From: Bacteroidales bacterium UBA1722
Lineage (GTDB): Bacteria; Bacteroidota; Bacteroidia; Bacteroidales; UBA932
Length of the DNA: 7,428 nucleotides
Reading direction: 5' to 3'
Assembly (NCBI GenBank): GCA_002317435.1
Contig: DCIQ01000035.1
Location: 498-7,925, forward strand
In this document: positions 1 to 5,755 of the stretch, one piece after another
Layout: every line of letters starts with the position of its first letter
How positions within the stretch are numbered: position 1 is the first letter of the stretch
The notes under the pieces: generated by a model
Seen by the model: only the letters and a program-made list of their open reading frames with translations
Told to the model about the DNA's origin: nothing
Databases searched by the model: none
Translations under genes and position numbers: made by a program

Positions 1-212
1 ATGACGGGCGCCGCCATCATCGACTTCTCTATTATCGGATAGAAGGATTTACCCACCAGATGGGAATAGTGTTCGGCACATTTCTCCTTCGTGAAACGGT
101 ACATCTTGAGGGCAACGAGTTTCAGACCCTTCTTCTCGAACCGGGAGATTATCTCTCCGGCAAGTCCCCTCTGCAATGCGCAGGGCTTGATTATCACAAG
201 TGTTCTTTCCAT
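1..212 (-). CDS. ndk: Nucleoside diphosphate kinase, N-terminal part (cut by window edge)
   Basis: Nucleoside diphosphate kinase moves the gamma-phosphate of ATP onto other NDPs through a phospho-histidine and so balances NTP and dNTP pools in the cytoplasm. Seventy residues are visible, starting MERTLVIIKPCALQRGLAGE. The opening 'TLVIIKP' is the family's first strand with the phosphate-binding Lys (K9). The 'EHYSHLVGKSFYP' stretch (about 47-59) corresponds to the nucleotide-binding Tyr and Phe (Y49, F57). The catalytic His motif (NxxHGSD, around residue 115) lies beyond the left edge and cannot be checked. The ATG at 212-210 is chosen because it begins exactly at the conserved N-terminus and follows a purine-rich site. 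It starts 2 bp after the stop of the upstream glutaredoxin-like gene, so the two are probably co-transcribed and translationally coupled. Family identity is confident from sequence recognition; only completeness is unknown. Confidence 0.93.
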   Translation of the reverse strand, partial: MERTLVIIKPCALQRGLAGEIISRFEKKGLKLVALKMYRFTKEKCAEHYSHLVGKSFYPIIEKSMMAAPV

Positions 213-214
213 AT

Positions 215-514
215 CTAACATCCCCCTTTGTTGTCAAGACTGCATGAACTGCCCTCAGCGGGAACAGGCACGATACCTGCCATTCCCGGCTTGAAGGTTA
301 TAGTACCGTCCTCAAGTACGAAGCAAGGGATTCCTATGGTTCCCCTTTCCCTGACCTTTGCGAATGCCGGACTGCCGTCCCGAAGGGCCAGGAATTCCTT
401 GAGCTTCCTCGGATGCTCTCCGATGTCGATGACTTCGTATTTCGAGCTGTCTGACAGCTGGTCCGCAATCCTGATGCAGTCAGGGCACAAAGCCATTTTG
501 TATACTTTGATCAT
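215..514 (-). CDS. Glutaredoxin-related thiol-disulfide oxidoreductase
   Basis: A 99-residue cytoplasmic protein with a thioredoxin/glutaredoxin fold, probably acting in thiol-disulfide exchange; the natural substrate is unknown. The start MIKVYKMALCPDC is strand beta1 followed by a C10-P-D-C13 redox motif. 'GTIGIPCFVLEDG' (58-70) supplies the cis-proline loop (I62-P63), here followed by an extra cysteine, C64. 'KYEVIDIGEHPRKLKEFLALRD' lies between them, as in glutaredoxin-related proteins of anaerobes. The tail carries two more cysteines, C91 and the last residue C99 (CSLDNKGGC); from memory a similar Cys-SxDxKG-Cys tail recurs in this family. The length is normal for the family. The ATG at 514-512 places the CPDC motif at the usual distance from the N-terminus. 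It is the first recognisable gene of a leftward operon with ndk. It could equally be called a thioredoxin-fold protein of unknown function. Confidence 0.85.
   Translation of the reverse strand: MIKVYKMALCPDCIRIADQLSDSSKYEVIDIGEHPRKLKEFLALRDGSPAFAKVRERGTIGIPCFVLEDGTITFKPGMAGIVPVPAEGSSCSLDNKGGC
221..229 (-). promoter_or_regulatory. Shine-Dalgarno-like site for ndk inside the upstream gene
   Basis: On the minus strand the purine run AAAGGGGGA ends 8 bases before the ndk ATG. It is made of the last Lys-Gly-Gly codons of the glutaredoxin-like gene. Clear Shine-Dalgarno-like sites are uncommon in Bacteroidota, so this one supports the chosen ndk start and suggests translational coupling across the 2-bp gap. 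It is not a perfect match to AAGGAGG. Confidence 0.5.
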
Positions 515-551
515 AACTGTAGTAATCTTGTTAATAGTCGTAACAGTAGCA

Positions 552-584
552 CAAATTTAATCAAAGACGGCCAATTATTACAAT
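552..584 (-). promoter_or_regulatory. Candidate proximal promoter for the grx-like/ndk operon
   Basis: Reading leftward, TAAATTTG (559-552) matches the Bacteroidota -7 consensus TAnnTTTG exactly. ATTG (584-581) sits 21 bp upstream as a possible -33 element (consensus TTTG or TTG, spacing 19-21). Transcription would start near 545, giving a leader of about 30 nt before the ATG at 514. The area is AT-rich, so a chance match is possible. Confidence 0.45.
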
Positions 585-642
585 CTATTATGATAAAGAC
601 ACGGGGCATATGAGCCGTCGTGGGTAATCCTTATTGTCGGTG

Positions 643-674
643 CAAAGGTAAACGACGCACCGTCATCCAATCAA
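643..674 (-). promoter_or_regulatory. Candidate distal promoter for the grx-like/ndk operon
   Basis: Reading leftward, TACCTTTG (650-643) followed by CA is a classic Bacteroidota -7 element. TTG (674-672) lies 21 bp upstream as the -33 element. Transcription would start near 636 and give a leader of about 120 nt before the glutaredoxin-like gene, passing through the proximal promoter and a small open frame at 609-511. Both the sequence and the spacing fit, so this is the stronger of the two leftward candidates. Confidence 0.55.
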
Positions 675-783
675 GTACCGGCCTTCCAAAGGCCTCAGCC
701 CGAACTCGAGGGGCAGACAGTGCCCATGATTTTTTCAGTGTCCTTTCCGAAATATTTACGGGAGAAATGAGCGTTATCATGCC

Positions 784-791
784 TATATTTG
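784..791 (+). promoter_or_regulatory. -7 box of the amidase gene
   Basis: TATATTTG matches TAnnTTTG exactly and is followed by CATC, as is common in Bacteroidota promoters. Transcription would begin near 797, leaving about 18 nt before the ATG at 815 (about 6 nt before the ATG at 803). No good -33 TTTG is present 19-21 bp upstream, so the call rests on the -7 element. If correct, it rules out the upstream in-frame starts at 620 and 767. Confidence 0.5.
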
Positions 792-814
792 CATCCGTGA
801 ATATGATTCCGAAG

Positions 815-3800
815 ATGAAAAGACTATTTATTCTTTCCTTGTTGTTTTTTTCAGTGGCTGCGGGTGTCGCCGCAGGAGCAGGAAAAACGGTCAGGAGCGT
901 CTCTCCCGAAGAATTGGATGATTACTGCAGGGCCGTTTCGGCGCATCTCTGCACCAGGGCGAATACGGTCCATCCGCTGAAGGTGGATGCCGTCAGATAT
1001 TACAGGGACAATACCGTGGAGATATATTTTTCTTCGGCTCTGGGAGAACAGCCGCTTCGCAGAAATGACATAGACTGGCTGTACGTAACCGCCAGATCGA
1101 TGCTCGGCGGAAAGTTCCCGAAATGCACTTTCAGGATATTCACCGACAAGAAGGAGGTGGAGAAACTGGCTTCACCCTGGTTCTCCTCCGGGACTTGCGC
1201 CACGGGGACATGGTCTTCCGCCGAAGCGGCGAAAGTCCTGAAGACTTATTCCAAGAATTATGAGAAGGCCAGGAAAAAGAAAACCCTCACGGACGGCTCC
1301 TTCGTGGTGAGAAGTTCTTCATCCGGCGCCGACACGGTGCAGGTGGGTTACAAAGGCCGCTCCAGCGGGATGGTGTCCGCTTCCACCGCTGCCGGGAACA
1401 GCCGCCAGTGGGTACGTGCCTCCAGAGACAAGAACGAACAGGTGACACGCGGTCTGCAGAACAGAAATATCGCCCTGTGGGACAGTCACGGGTATTTCTA
1501 CAATACCAATCAGGGAAAGTGGGGCTGGCAGCGGCCGCATCTTTTCCGGACTCTCGAGGACAAACTGACCGCAGAACTTGTGCTCCATTGGCTTGTGCCG
1601 ATGCTTGAGAACGCGGGAGCCTATGTGGTGCTTCCGCGTGAGCGCGACACCAATACGGATGAGGTGACGGTGGATTACGGCCGCGGCGGATATTCGGAGC
1701 GGGGTTCGAAATGGACGGATGCCCCCTATCCGGGTTTCGGGGACGGCTCCGGGATGTACCGCAGCGGAGAAAATCCCTTCGCCATGGGCGGAGCCCGGCA
1801 GGTGAAGGTAGGGGATGCCGGATCCTCATCCGGAGATGCTTATGCCACGTGGAAGCCGGAATTGCCGAAGGCGGGAGAATATGCCGTATATGTATCGTAT
1901 CAGTCCCTGCCTAAAAGCACTACGGTGATCTATACGGTATATCACTGCGGACAGCCGAGCCGTTTCTTCGTGAACCAGCGGATGGGCGGAAGCACGTGGG
2001 TGTATCTTGGCACCTTCTTCTTCGACGGAGAGCAAGGGAAAGGAAGCACCCCGCGCAACGGCGTGACCATATCGAACGCCCGGGTCCCCGGGGTGGAGTA
2101 CAAGGGCGATGAGGTGATCACCGCGGATGCCGTAAAGTTCGGCGGAGGAATGGGGAACATAGCCAGAGGCGTGGACGACGGCCACGCTTCCGTCAGCGGG
2201 AAGCCGCGATATCTCGAAGGGGCCAGGTACTGGATGCAGTGGGCCGGATTCCCCGAAAATCTGTACAGTCCTCTGGACGGCACAAGCGATTATAAGGATG
2301 ACTATACCTGCCGTGCGGTTTGGGTGAATTCGCTCGCCGGAGGATCTGAGAAGAATCCCTACCGGAGCGGTTACGGGGTTCCCCTGGATCTCTCCCTGGC
2401 CATTCATACCGATGCCGGCCAGGCTTTCAACGACTCGATAGTAGGTACGCTCGCCATATACACCTCCCGTTCGAACAACCGCACGTATCTTGCGGACGGA
2501 AGGGACAGGATGATCAGCAGGGAGCTCTGCGATATAATCCAGAGCCAGGTGGTGGAGGACCTGCGTGCAGTGGTGGATTCTTCGTGGAGCCGTCGCGGGA
2601 TGTGGGACAAATCCTATCTCGAATGCCGTGCCCCGGAGGTGCCTTCGATGATTCTGGAACTCCTCTCGCATCAGAACATGGCAGATGCCGCTCTGGCTGC
2701 GGAGCCCGAGTTCCGCTTCGTCGTGTGCCGTGCCGTATATAAAGGTGTCCTGAAGTTCTTCAAGGCTACGGAAGGGAAGGATTATGTGGTCCAGCCCCTT
2801 CCCGTGACCTCTTTCTCCGCACTTCTGGATGCCGACGGAAAGGTGTGTCTGAACTGGGAGGCCCGTCAGGATCCTCTGGAACCTTCCGCCGCTCCTGACG
2901 GCTATGTCATTTATCGCAGGGTGGTGGATGCCGCTTCCGCCACGGCGGAGCAGCTGCGCAGGCCGGACCGCCATTTCACTTTCGAGAAGATAGGCTACAC
3001 CAGGAGTACGGAATATGTCCCTTCGGACTCTCCGGAGCCGGGGAAAATCTACAGCTATATGGTGAAGGCCGTGAACAGGGGAGGGTGCTCCTTCCCCGGC
3101 GAGATTCTCTCCCTCGCTGCCGGAACCGGTGAACAGGCCTTGGTAATCAATGCGTTCGATCGACTTGGCGGAGGGGCTCAGTTCGGCCTCACGGATTCCC
3201 TTCAGGGAGGATTCTCCTCTTGGACGGACAGGGGAGTGCCGTATGGGGACGATATCGCCTACGCCGGCGAGCAGTACAGTTTCGACAAGAAGGACCCCTA
3301 TGTGGATGATGCCCATCCGGGTTTCGGAGCCAGCTGGGATGAGTATGATGATAATATTGCCTGCGGCAATACTTTCGATTACCCGCTCATTCACGGTGCC
3401 GCGCTCGTGCGGGCCGGCTACGGATTCTCTTCATGTTCCGGCTCCGCCCTGGAGAGGGTGGATGTCCGGTCTTTCTCTCTGGTGGATGTCATAGCCGGCA
3501 AGCAGAAGAGTGCGGGCAGGTATTCCGGCGTTCTCTCCTCTCCGATGACGGACCTTCTCTCCGGATACCTGGATGACGGCGGAAGTCTCCTCATATCCGG
3601 TTCATATCTTCTGTCCGATGACTGTCAGAATGCTGATGAATCCCCTGTCCGGTTTGCGGAGCATTATCTCGGGTGCCGTGCCCTGTCAGGGGGGAATTCC
3701 GTGAATTCTGTGATGACCGTCTCCGGGGAGAGGAAAGAATTCTCCTTCAGGAATGAACCGAATCCGGACATTTATTCCGTGGAACGGACCGATGTGCTGA

Positions 3801-3973
3801 CACCTTGCGACAGGCATGCCCGTGTCGTTCTCCGGTACGGCGGCAGCGGACCTGCGGCCGGCATAGTCTTCCGGGGCGGGGATTATAACTGTGCCGTCTG
3901 CGGCTTTCCGATAGAGGTGGCCGATGATGTGCCCGGACTGATAAACCGTCTGCTGGAGCAGATAAAAAGATAA
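815..3973 (+). CDS. Exported N-acetylmuramoyl-L-alanine amidase-like protein with golvesin-type domain ('xanthan lyase' family)
   Basis: A 1052-residue secreted protein, probably acting on peptidoglycan or another glycan in the periplasm or at the surface. From the ATG at 815 it opens MKRLFILSLLFFSVAAG, a Sec signal peptide with likely cleavage near A22. A small N-terminal domain follows (about 30-122). Amidase_3-like motifs come next: 'LWDSHG' (H225, first zinc His), 'LEDKLTAELV' (E248, likely second ligand) and 'VVLPRERDTN'. A golvesin/xanthan-lyase-type beta domain then intervenes (about 300-448, 'YPGFGDGSGMY' to 'ADAVKFGGG'). The fold resumes with 'AIHTDAG' (H531, third ligand) and 'MILELLSHQNMAD' (E615, probable catalytic Glu). 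An Fn3-like domain (about 660-768, 'DGYVIYRRV', 'YSYMVKAVN') and a C-terminal Rossmann/glutamine-amidotransferase-like domain (about 775-1052, 'YLDDGGSLLISGSYL') complete it. 'Xanthan lyase' is a database label; the visible residues point to an amidase. The ATG at 803 is an alternative start, adding four residues. The next gene begins 3 bp after the stop. Confidence 0.82.
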   Translation: MKRLFILSLLFFSVAAGVAAGAGKTVRSVSPEELDDYCRAVSAHLCTRANTVHPLKVDAVRYYRDNTVEIYFSSALGEQPLRRNDIDWLYVTARSMLGGKFPKCTFRIFTDKKEVEKLASPWFSSGTCATGTWSSAEAAKVLKTYSKNYEKARKKKTLTDGSFVVRSSSSGADTVQVGYKGRSSGMVSASTAAGNSRQWVRASRDKNEQVTRGLQNRNIALWDSHGYFYNTNQGKWGWQRPHLFRTLEDKLTAELVLHWLVPMLENAGAYVVLPRERDTNTDEVTVDYGRGGYSERGSKWTDAPYPGFGDGSGMYRSGENPFAMGGARQVKVGDAGSSSGDAYATWKPELPKAGEYAVYVSYQSLPKSTTVIYTVYHCGQPSRFFVNQRMGGSTWVYLGTFFFDGEQGKGSTPRNGVTISNARVPGVEYKGDEVITADAVKFGGGMGNIARGVDDGHASVSGKPRYLEGARYWMQWAGFPENLYSPLDGTSDYKDDYTCRAVWVNSLAGGSEKNPYRSGYGVPLDLSLAIHTDAGQAFNDSIVGTLAIYTSRSNNRTYLADGRDRMISRELCDIIQSQVVEDLRAVVDSSWSRRGMWDKSYLECRAPEVPSMILELLSHQNMADAALAAEPEFRFVVCRAVYKGVLKFFKATEGKDYVVQPLPVTSFSALLDADGKVCLNWEARQDPLEPSAAPDGYVIYRRVVDAASATAEQLRRPDRHFTFEKIGYTRSTEYVPSDSPEPGKIYSYMVKAVNRGGCSFPGEILSLAAGTGEQALVINAFDRLGGGAQFGLTDSLQGGFSSWTDRGVPYGDDIAYAGEQYSFDKKDPYVDDAHPGFGASWDEYDDNIACGNTFDYPLIHGAALVRAGYGFSSCSGSALERVDVRSFSLVDVIAGKQKSAGRYSGVLSSPMTDLLSGYLDDGGSLLISGSYLLSDDCQNADESPVRFAEHYLGCRALSGGNSVNSVMTVSGERKEFSFRNEPNPDIYSVERTDVLTPCDRHARVVLRYGGSGPAAGIVFRGGDYNCAVCGFPIEVADDVPGLINRLLEQIKR

Positions 3974-3976
3974 ATT

Positions 3977-4702
3977 ATGATACCTGTTTCCAAGAACGAA
4001 GAGAAACTCATAAGAGCCCTTTCCCGGAAGAAGGAGAGGGATGAGAGAGGAATGTTCATCGTGGAGGGGGAGAAGATGGTGGCCGAGGCGCTGGAATCCT
4101 CCCTGGAGGTGGTTAAGGTGTTCCGGATGTCGGAGATAGGGGAGGACGCGATGAAGCGGATAAGCCTTCTGACCACCCCGTCTCCCGCACTGGCCATCGT
4201 CCGAAAACCGTCGCCGGACCTGTTGCCTTCAGGCAATATCATACCTGAAGGACTGGCCGTGGCATTGGATGCCGTGCGCGATCCTGGAAATCTCGGCACC
4301 ATCATCAGGCTGTGCGACTGGTTCGGAGTGGGGCACATCTACGCTTCGCCCGACACGGTGGATGCATATAATCCCAAGACGGTCCAGGCGTCGATGGGGG
4401 CGATACTGCGCAGGAAAGTGGTCTATACCGACCTCGGCGGCCTCATCGACCGGTATCGGGAGGGGGGACGTCCGGTTTACGGGACCTTTCTCGACGGGTC
4501 GGATATCCATACGGTGGAACTGGAACGCTCCGATGCCCTGATCGTTATGGGAAGCGAGTCTTTCGGCATATCCGACGCGCTCTCGCGCAAGATAGACAGG
4601 AGGCTTCTCATACCTCCTTTCCCCGAGGGAAGTCAAACCTCTGAATCATTGAATGTTGCCATTGCGACCGCGATTTTGTGCTACGAATTCCGGCGTCGGT
4701 GA
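3977..4702 (+). CDS. SpoU/TrmH-family RNA 2'-O-methyltransferase
   Basis: A 241-residue cytoplasmic enzyme that probably transfers a methyl group from S-adenosylmethionine to a ribose 2'-OH in rRNA or tRNA. Residues 1-85 form the small N-terminal substrate-binding domain, with the typical 'ERDERGMFIVEGEKMVAEALE' pattern. The SPOUT catalytic domain follows with all three SpoU motifs. Motif 1 is 'LDAVRDPGNLGTIIR' (97-111, N105 and R111). Motif 2 is 'IVMGSESFGIS' (189-199, E194). Motif 3 is 'LIPPFPEGSQTSESLNVAIA' (211-230, S224-L225-N226), which forms the trefoil-knot cofactor site. It starts 3 bp after the amidase stop, so co-transcription and coupling are likely although the functions seem unrelated. 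The closest relatives by layout are RlmB, TsnR and YsgA-type proteins; which nucleotide is modified cannot be told, so no gene symbol is given. Confidence 0.92.
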   Translation: MIPVSKNEEKLIRALSRKKERDERGMFIVEGEKMVAEALESSLEVVKVFRMSEIGEDAMKRISLLTTPSPALAIVRKPSPDLLPSGNIIPEGLAVALDAVRDPGNLGTIIRLCDWFGVGHIYASPDTVDAYNPKTVQASMGAILRRKVVYTDLGGLIDRYREGGRPVYGTFLDGSDIHTVELERSDALIVMGSESFGISDALSRKIDRRLLIPPFPEGSQTSESLNVAIATAILCYEFRRR

Positions 4703-4714
4703 GTTTTTTTTTGT

Positions 4715-4722
4715 TATATTTG
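4715..4722 (+). promoter_or_regulatory. -7 box of the metallo-hydrolase gene
   Basis: TATATTTG is an exact TAnnTTTG match lying 13 bases before the ATG at 4736, just after a run of nine T (4704-4712). The leader would be only about 8 nt. No clear -33 element is present at the usual distance, where the DNA is the GC-rich end of the methyltransferase gene. The nine T follow only a 3-bp CCG/CGG stem, too weak to call a terminator. Confidence 0.45.
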
Positions 4723-4735
4723 TACCAATACAACG

Positions 4736-5497
4736 ATGAAATTACTTTTGACGATTTTACTGACTATGGGTATTTTCAGTTCTAACACATGGAAAGGATA
4801 CGGAAAGGACACCATCACTTTGAATGACGGAAAGACTCTTGAAATAACGTTCATAGCACACGCATCCCTGATGTTCGAATATGACGGGAACGTCATCTAC
4901 GTCGATCCTACGGAGCAGTTTGTGAAATATCCGGAACGTCCCAAGGCGGATTTCATACTGGTCACCCATACACATTCGGACCATTTCGATACGGCGGCGT
5001 TCAGGAAGATAGTGAAGGAAGGCACTGCGGTGTTCTGCACCGATGAACTGCCTCCCATGCTGGAAGATATCCAGATTCCCGACGGAGTGCGCATCAAGCC
5101 GATGAAGAACGGGGATGAGACTACTCTGACCACCAGTGTCCTGCTCAAGGCCGTGCCTGCACACAATCATCCCATGAGAGAGAATTTCCATCCCGCCGGC
5201 CGGGATAACGGATACGTCATGAACTTCGGCGGTTTCAAGGTGTATGTGGCGGGTGATACCGAGGACATACCGGAACTGTCGGCTCTCGCCAAAGATGCTG
5301 TGGATATCGCCTTTCTGCCGGTGAACCAGCCTTACACCATGACTGTGAATCAGGCGGTAAGAGCAGTGGGGATGATAAAGCCCGCCATTTTCTATCCTTA
5401 TCATTACGGTGGCAGCGGAGAGGATACCGATATCGAAGACCTGAAGGCGAAATTGGAAGGCTCCGGGGTGGAAGTGCGTGTCCGGAATATGGAGTAG
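4736..5497 (+). CDS. Exported metallo-beta-lactamase-fold hydrolase (UlaG/UPF0173-like)
   Basis: A 253-residue metal-dependent hydrolase; the substrate is unknown. It opens with a hydrophobic segment MKLLLTILLTMGIFSS, most likely a Sec signal peptide, so it probably works in the periplasm. The fold's ligands are in order: 'THTHSDHFD' (H78, H80, D82, H83), 'PAHNHP' (H143, H145), 'VAGDTED' (D174, the bridging Asp) and 'YPYHYGG' (H223). The early 'AHASLMFEYDGNVIYVDP' (about 41-58) is typical of the UlaG-like/UPF0173 branch rather than of true beta-lactamases. All metal ligands appear present, so the enzyme should be active. Most UPF0173 members lack a signal peptide, so export sets this one slightly apart. 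It lies 33 bp after the methyltransferase gene with its own -7 box, so it may be transcribed alone or by read-through. I know of nothing in this neighbourhood that identifies its substrate. Confidence 0.87.
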   Translation: MKLLLTILLTMGIFSSNTWKGYGKDTITLNDGKTLEITFIAHASLMFEYDGNVIYVDPTEQFVKYPERPKADFILVTHTHSDHFDTAAFRKIVKEGTAVFCTDELPPMLEDIQIPDGVRIKPMKNGDETTLTTSVLLKAVPAHNHPMRENFHPAGRDNGYVMNFGGFKVYVAGDTEDIPELSALAKDAVDIAFLPVNQPYTMTVNQAVRAVGMIKPAIFYPYHYGGSGEDTDIEDLKAKLEGSGVEVRVRNME

Positions 5498-5506
5498 TAC
5501 ATTTTT

Positions 5507-5537
5507 TTTGGTATTTAAAAAAAAATAACCACTTTTG
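5507..5537 (+). promoter_or_regulatory. tRNA-Ala promoter
   Basis: TTTG (5507-5510) and CACTTTTG (5530-5537) are separated by exactly 19 bp, the preferred Bacteroidota -33/-7 spacing. The -7 element departs from TAnnTTTG only in its first base. Transcription would start near 5543, about 13 nt before the mature tRNA. A run of nine A (5517-5525) lies in the spacer. Confidence 0.6.
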
Positions 5538-5555
5538 CATCCGCAATAGCGGAAT

Positions 5556-5629
5556 GGGGCATTAGCTCAGTTGGCTAGAGCGTGTGACTGGCAGTCACAA
5601 GGTCAGGAGTTCGATTCTCCTATGCTCCA
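5556..5629 (+). tRNA. tRNA-Ala, anticodon GGC
   Basis: A complete cloverleaf can be drawn. The acceptor stem is GGGGCAT (5556-5562) with ATGCTCC (5622-5628). The D arm is GCTC/GAGC (5565-5568 and 5578-5581). The anticodon stem is TGTGA/TCACA around loop CTGGCAG (5588-5594), giving anticodon GGC at 5590-5592, which reads GCC (alanine). The T arm is AGGAG/CTCCT with loop TTCGATT (5610-5616). The third acceptor pair is G3-U70, the main identity signal for alanyl-tRNA synthetase, which agrees with the anticodon. The discriminator is A5629. The next bases are CGG, so the 3' CCA is not encoded and must be added after processing. Confidence 0.97.
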
Positions 5630-5632
5630 CGG

Positions 5633-5666
5633 ATAGCGGTTCCGAATATTCGGAATCGCTATTTTT
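5633..5666 (+). terminator. Intrinsic terminator of the tRNA-Ala gene
   Basis: A 13-bp stem (5633-5645 with 5650-5662, including one G-U pair at 5639/5656) closes a 4-base loop and runs directly into five T (5662-5666). It begins 4 bases after the mature tRNA end, so the unit appears monocistronic. The near-symmetrical stem has only a few A opposite the T tract, so it should work mainly in the rightward direction. Confidence 0.87.
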
Positions 5667-5690
5667 GTTCGTCCATTCGGGATAAATTCT

Positions 5691-5698
5691 TACTTTTG
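5691..5698 (+). promoter_or_regulatory. -7 box of the solute-binding lipoprotein operon
   Basis: TACTTTTG matches TAnnTTTG exactly. The nearest TTTG upstream (5664-5667) overlaps the terminator T tract and is 23 bp away, slightly too far for an ideal -33 element. The start would be near 5705, giving a leader of about 50 nt before the ATG at 5756. It lies after the tRNA terminator, as expected for a new transcription unit. Confidence 0.5.
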
Positions 5699-5755
5699 AA
5701 GTTCAAACGGAATTAGCAGGCTTATATCCGTGTCATCTAAAAAATTTTATTGGGA

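Larger units (their letters stand above)
515..802. other. Divergent non-coding control region
   Basis: This stretch separates the leftward grx-like/ndk operon from the rightward amidase gene. It holds two leftward promoter candidates, the -7 box of the amidase gene, and two short inverted repeats: GGCCTT/AAGGCC at 680-694 with a 3-base loop, and GGGCA/TGCCC at 711-725 with a 5-base loop, followed by six T at 730-735. An in-frame GTG at 620 would extend the amidase gene through here. The translation gives no recognisable protein and precedes a good signal peptide, so I regard it as non-coding. Confidence 0.6.

Noticed and set aside
49..237. A 62-codon minus-strand frame over the ndk region
   Set aside because: It is out of frame with ndk, which matches its family from the first residue.
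228..560. A 110-codon plus-strand frame opposite the glutaredoxin-like gene, with a hydrophobic C-terminus
   Set aside because: The opposite strand carries a clear CPDC redox protein in tight operon with ndk. The hydrophobic end comes from the AT-rich intergenic DNA.
1287..1829. A 180-codon minus-strand open frame, rich in Arg, Pro and Ser
   Set aside because: The composition is typical of a shadow frame, and it lies wholly within the amidase gene.
1826..3394. A 522-codon open frame on the minus strand opposite the amidase gene
   Set aside because: It is antisense to a gene with clear domains and motifs. Its translation shows no recognisable family, and long antisense frames are common opposite GC-rich codons.
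4689..4712. Intrinsic terminator after the methyltransferase gene
   Set aside because: Nine T are present, but only a 3-bp CCG/CGG stem precedes them, too weak to call.
5590..5592. Reading the tRNA as glycine
   Set aside because: The anticodon is GGC, not GCC, and the G3-U70 acceptor pair is the alanine signal.
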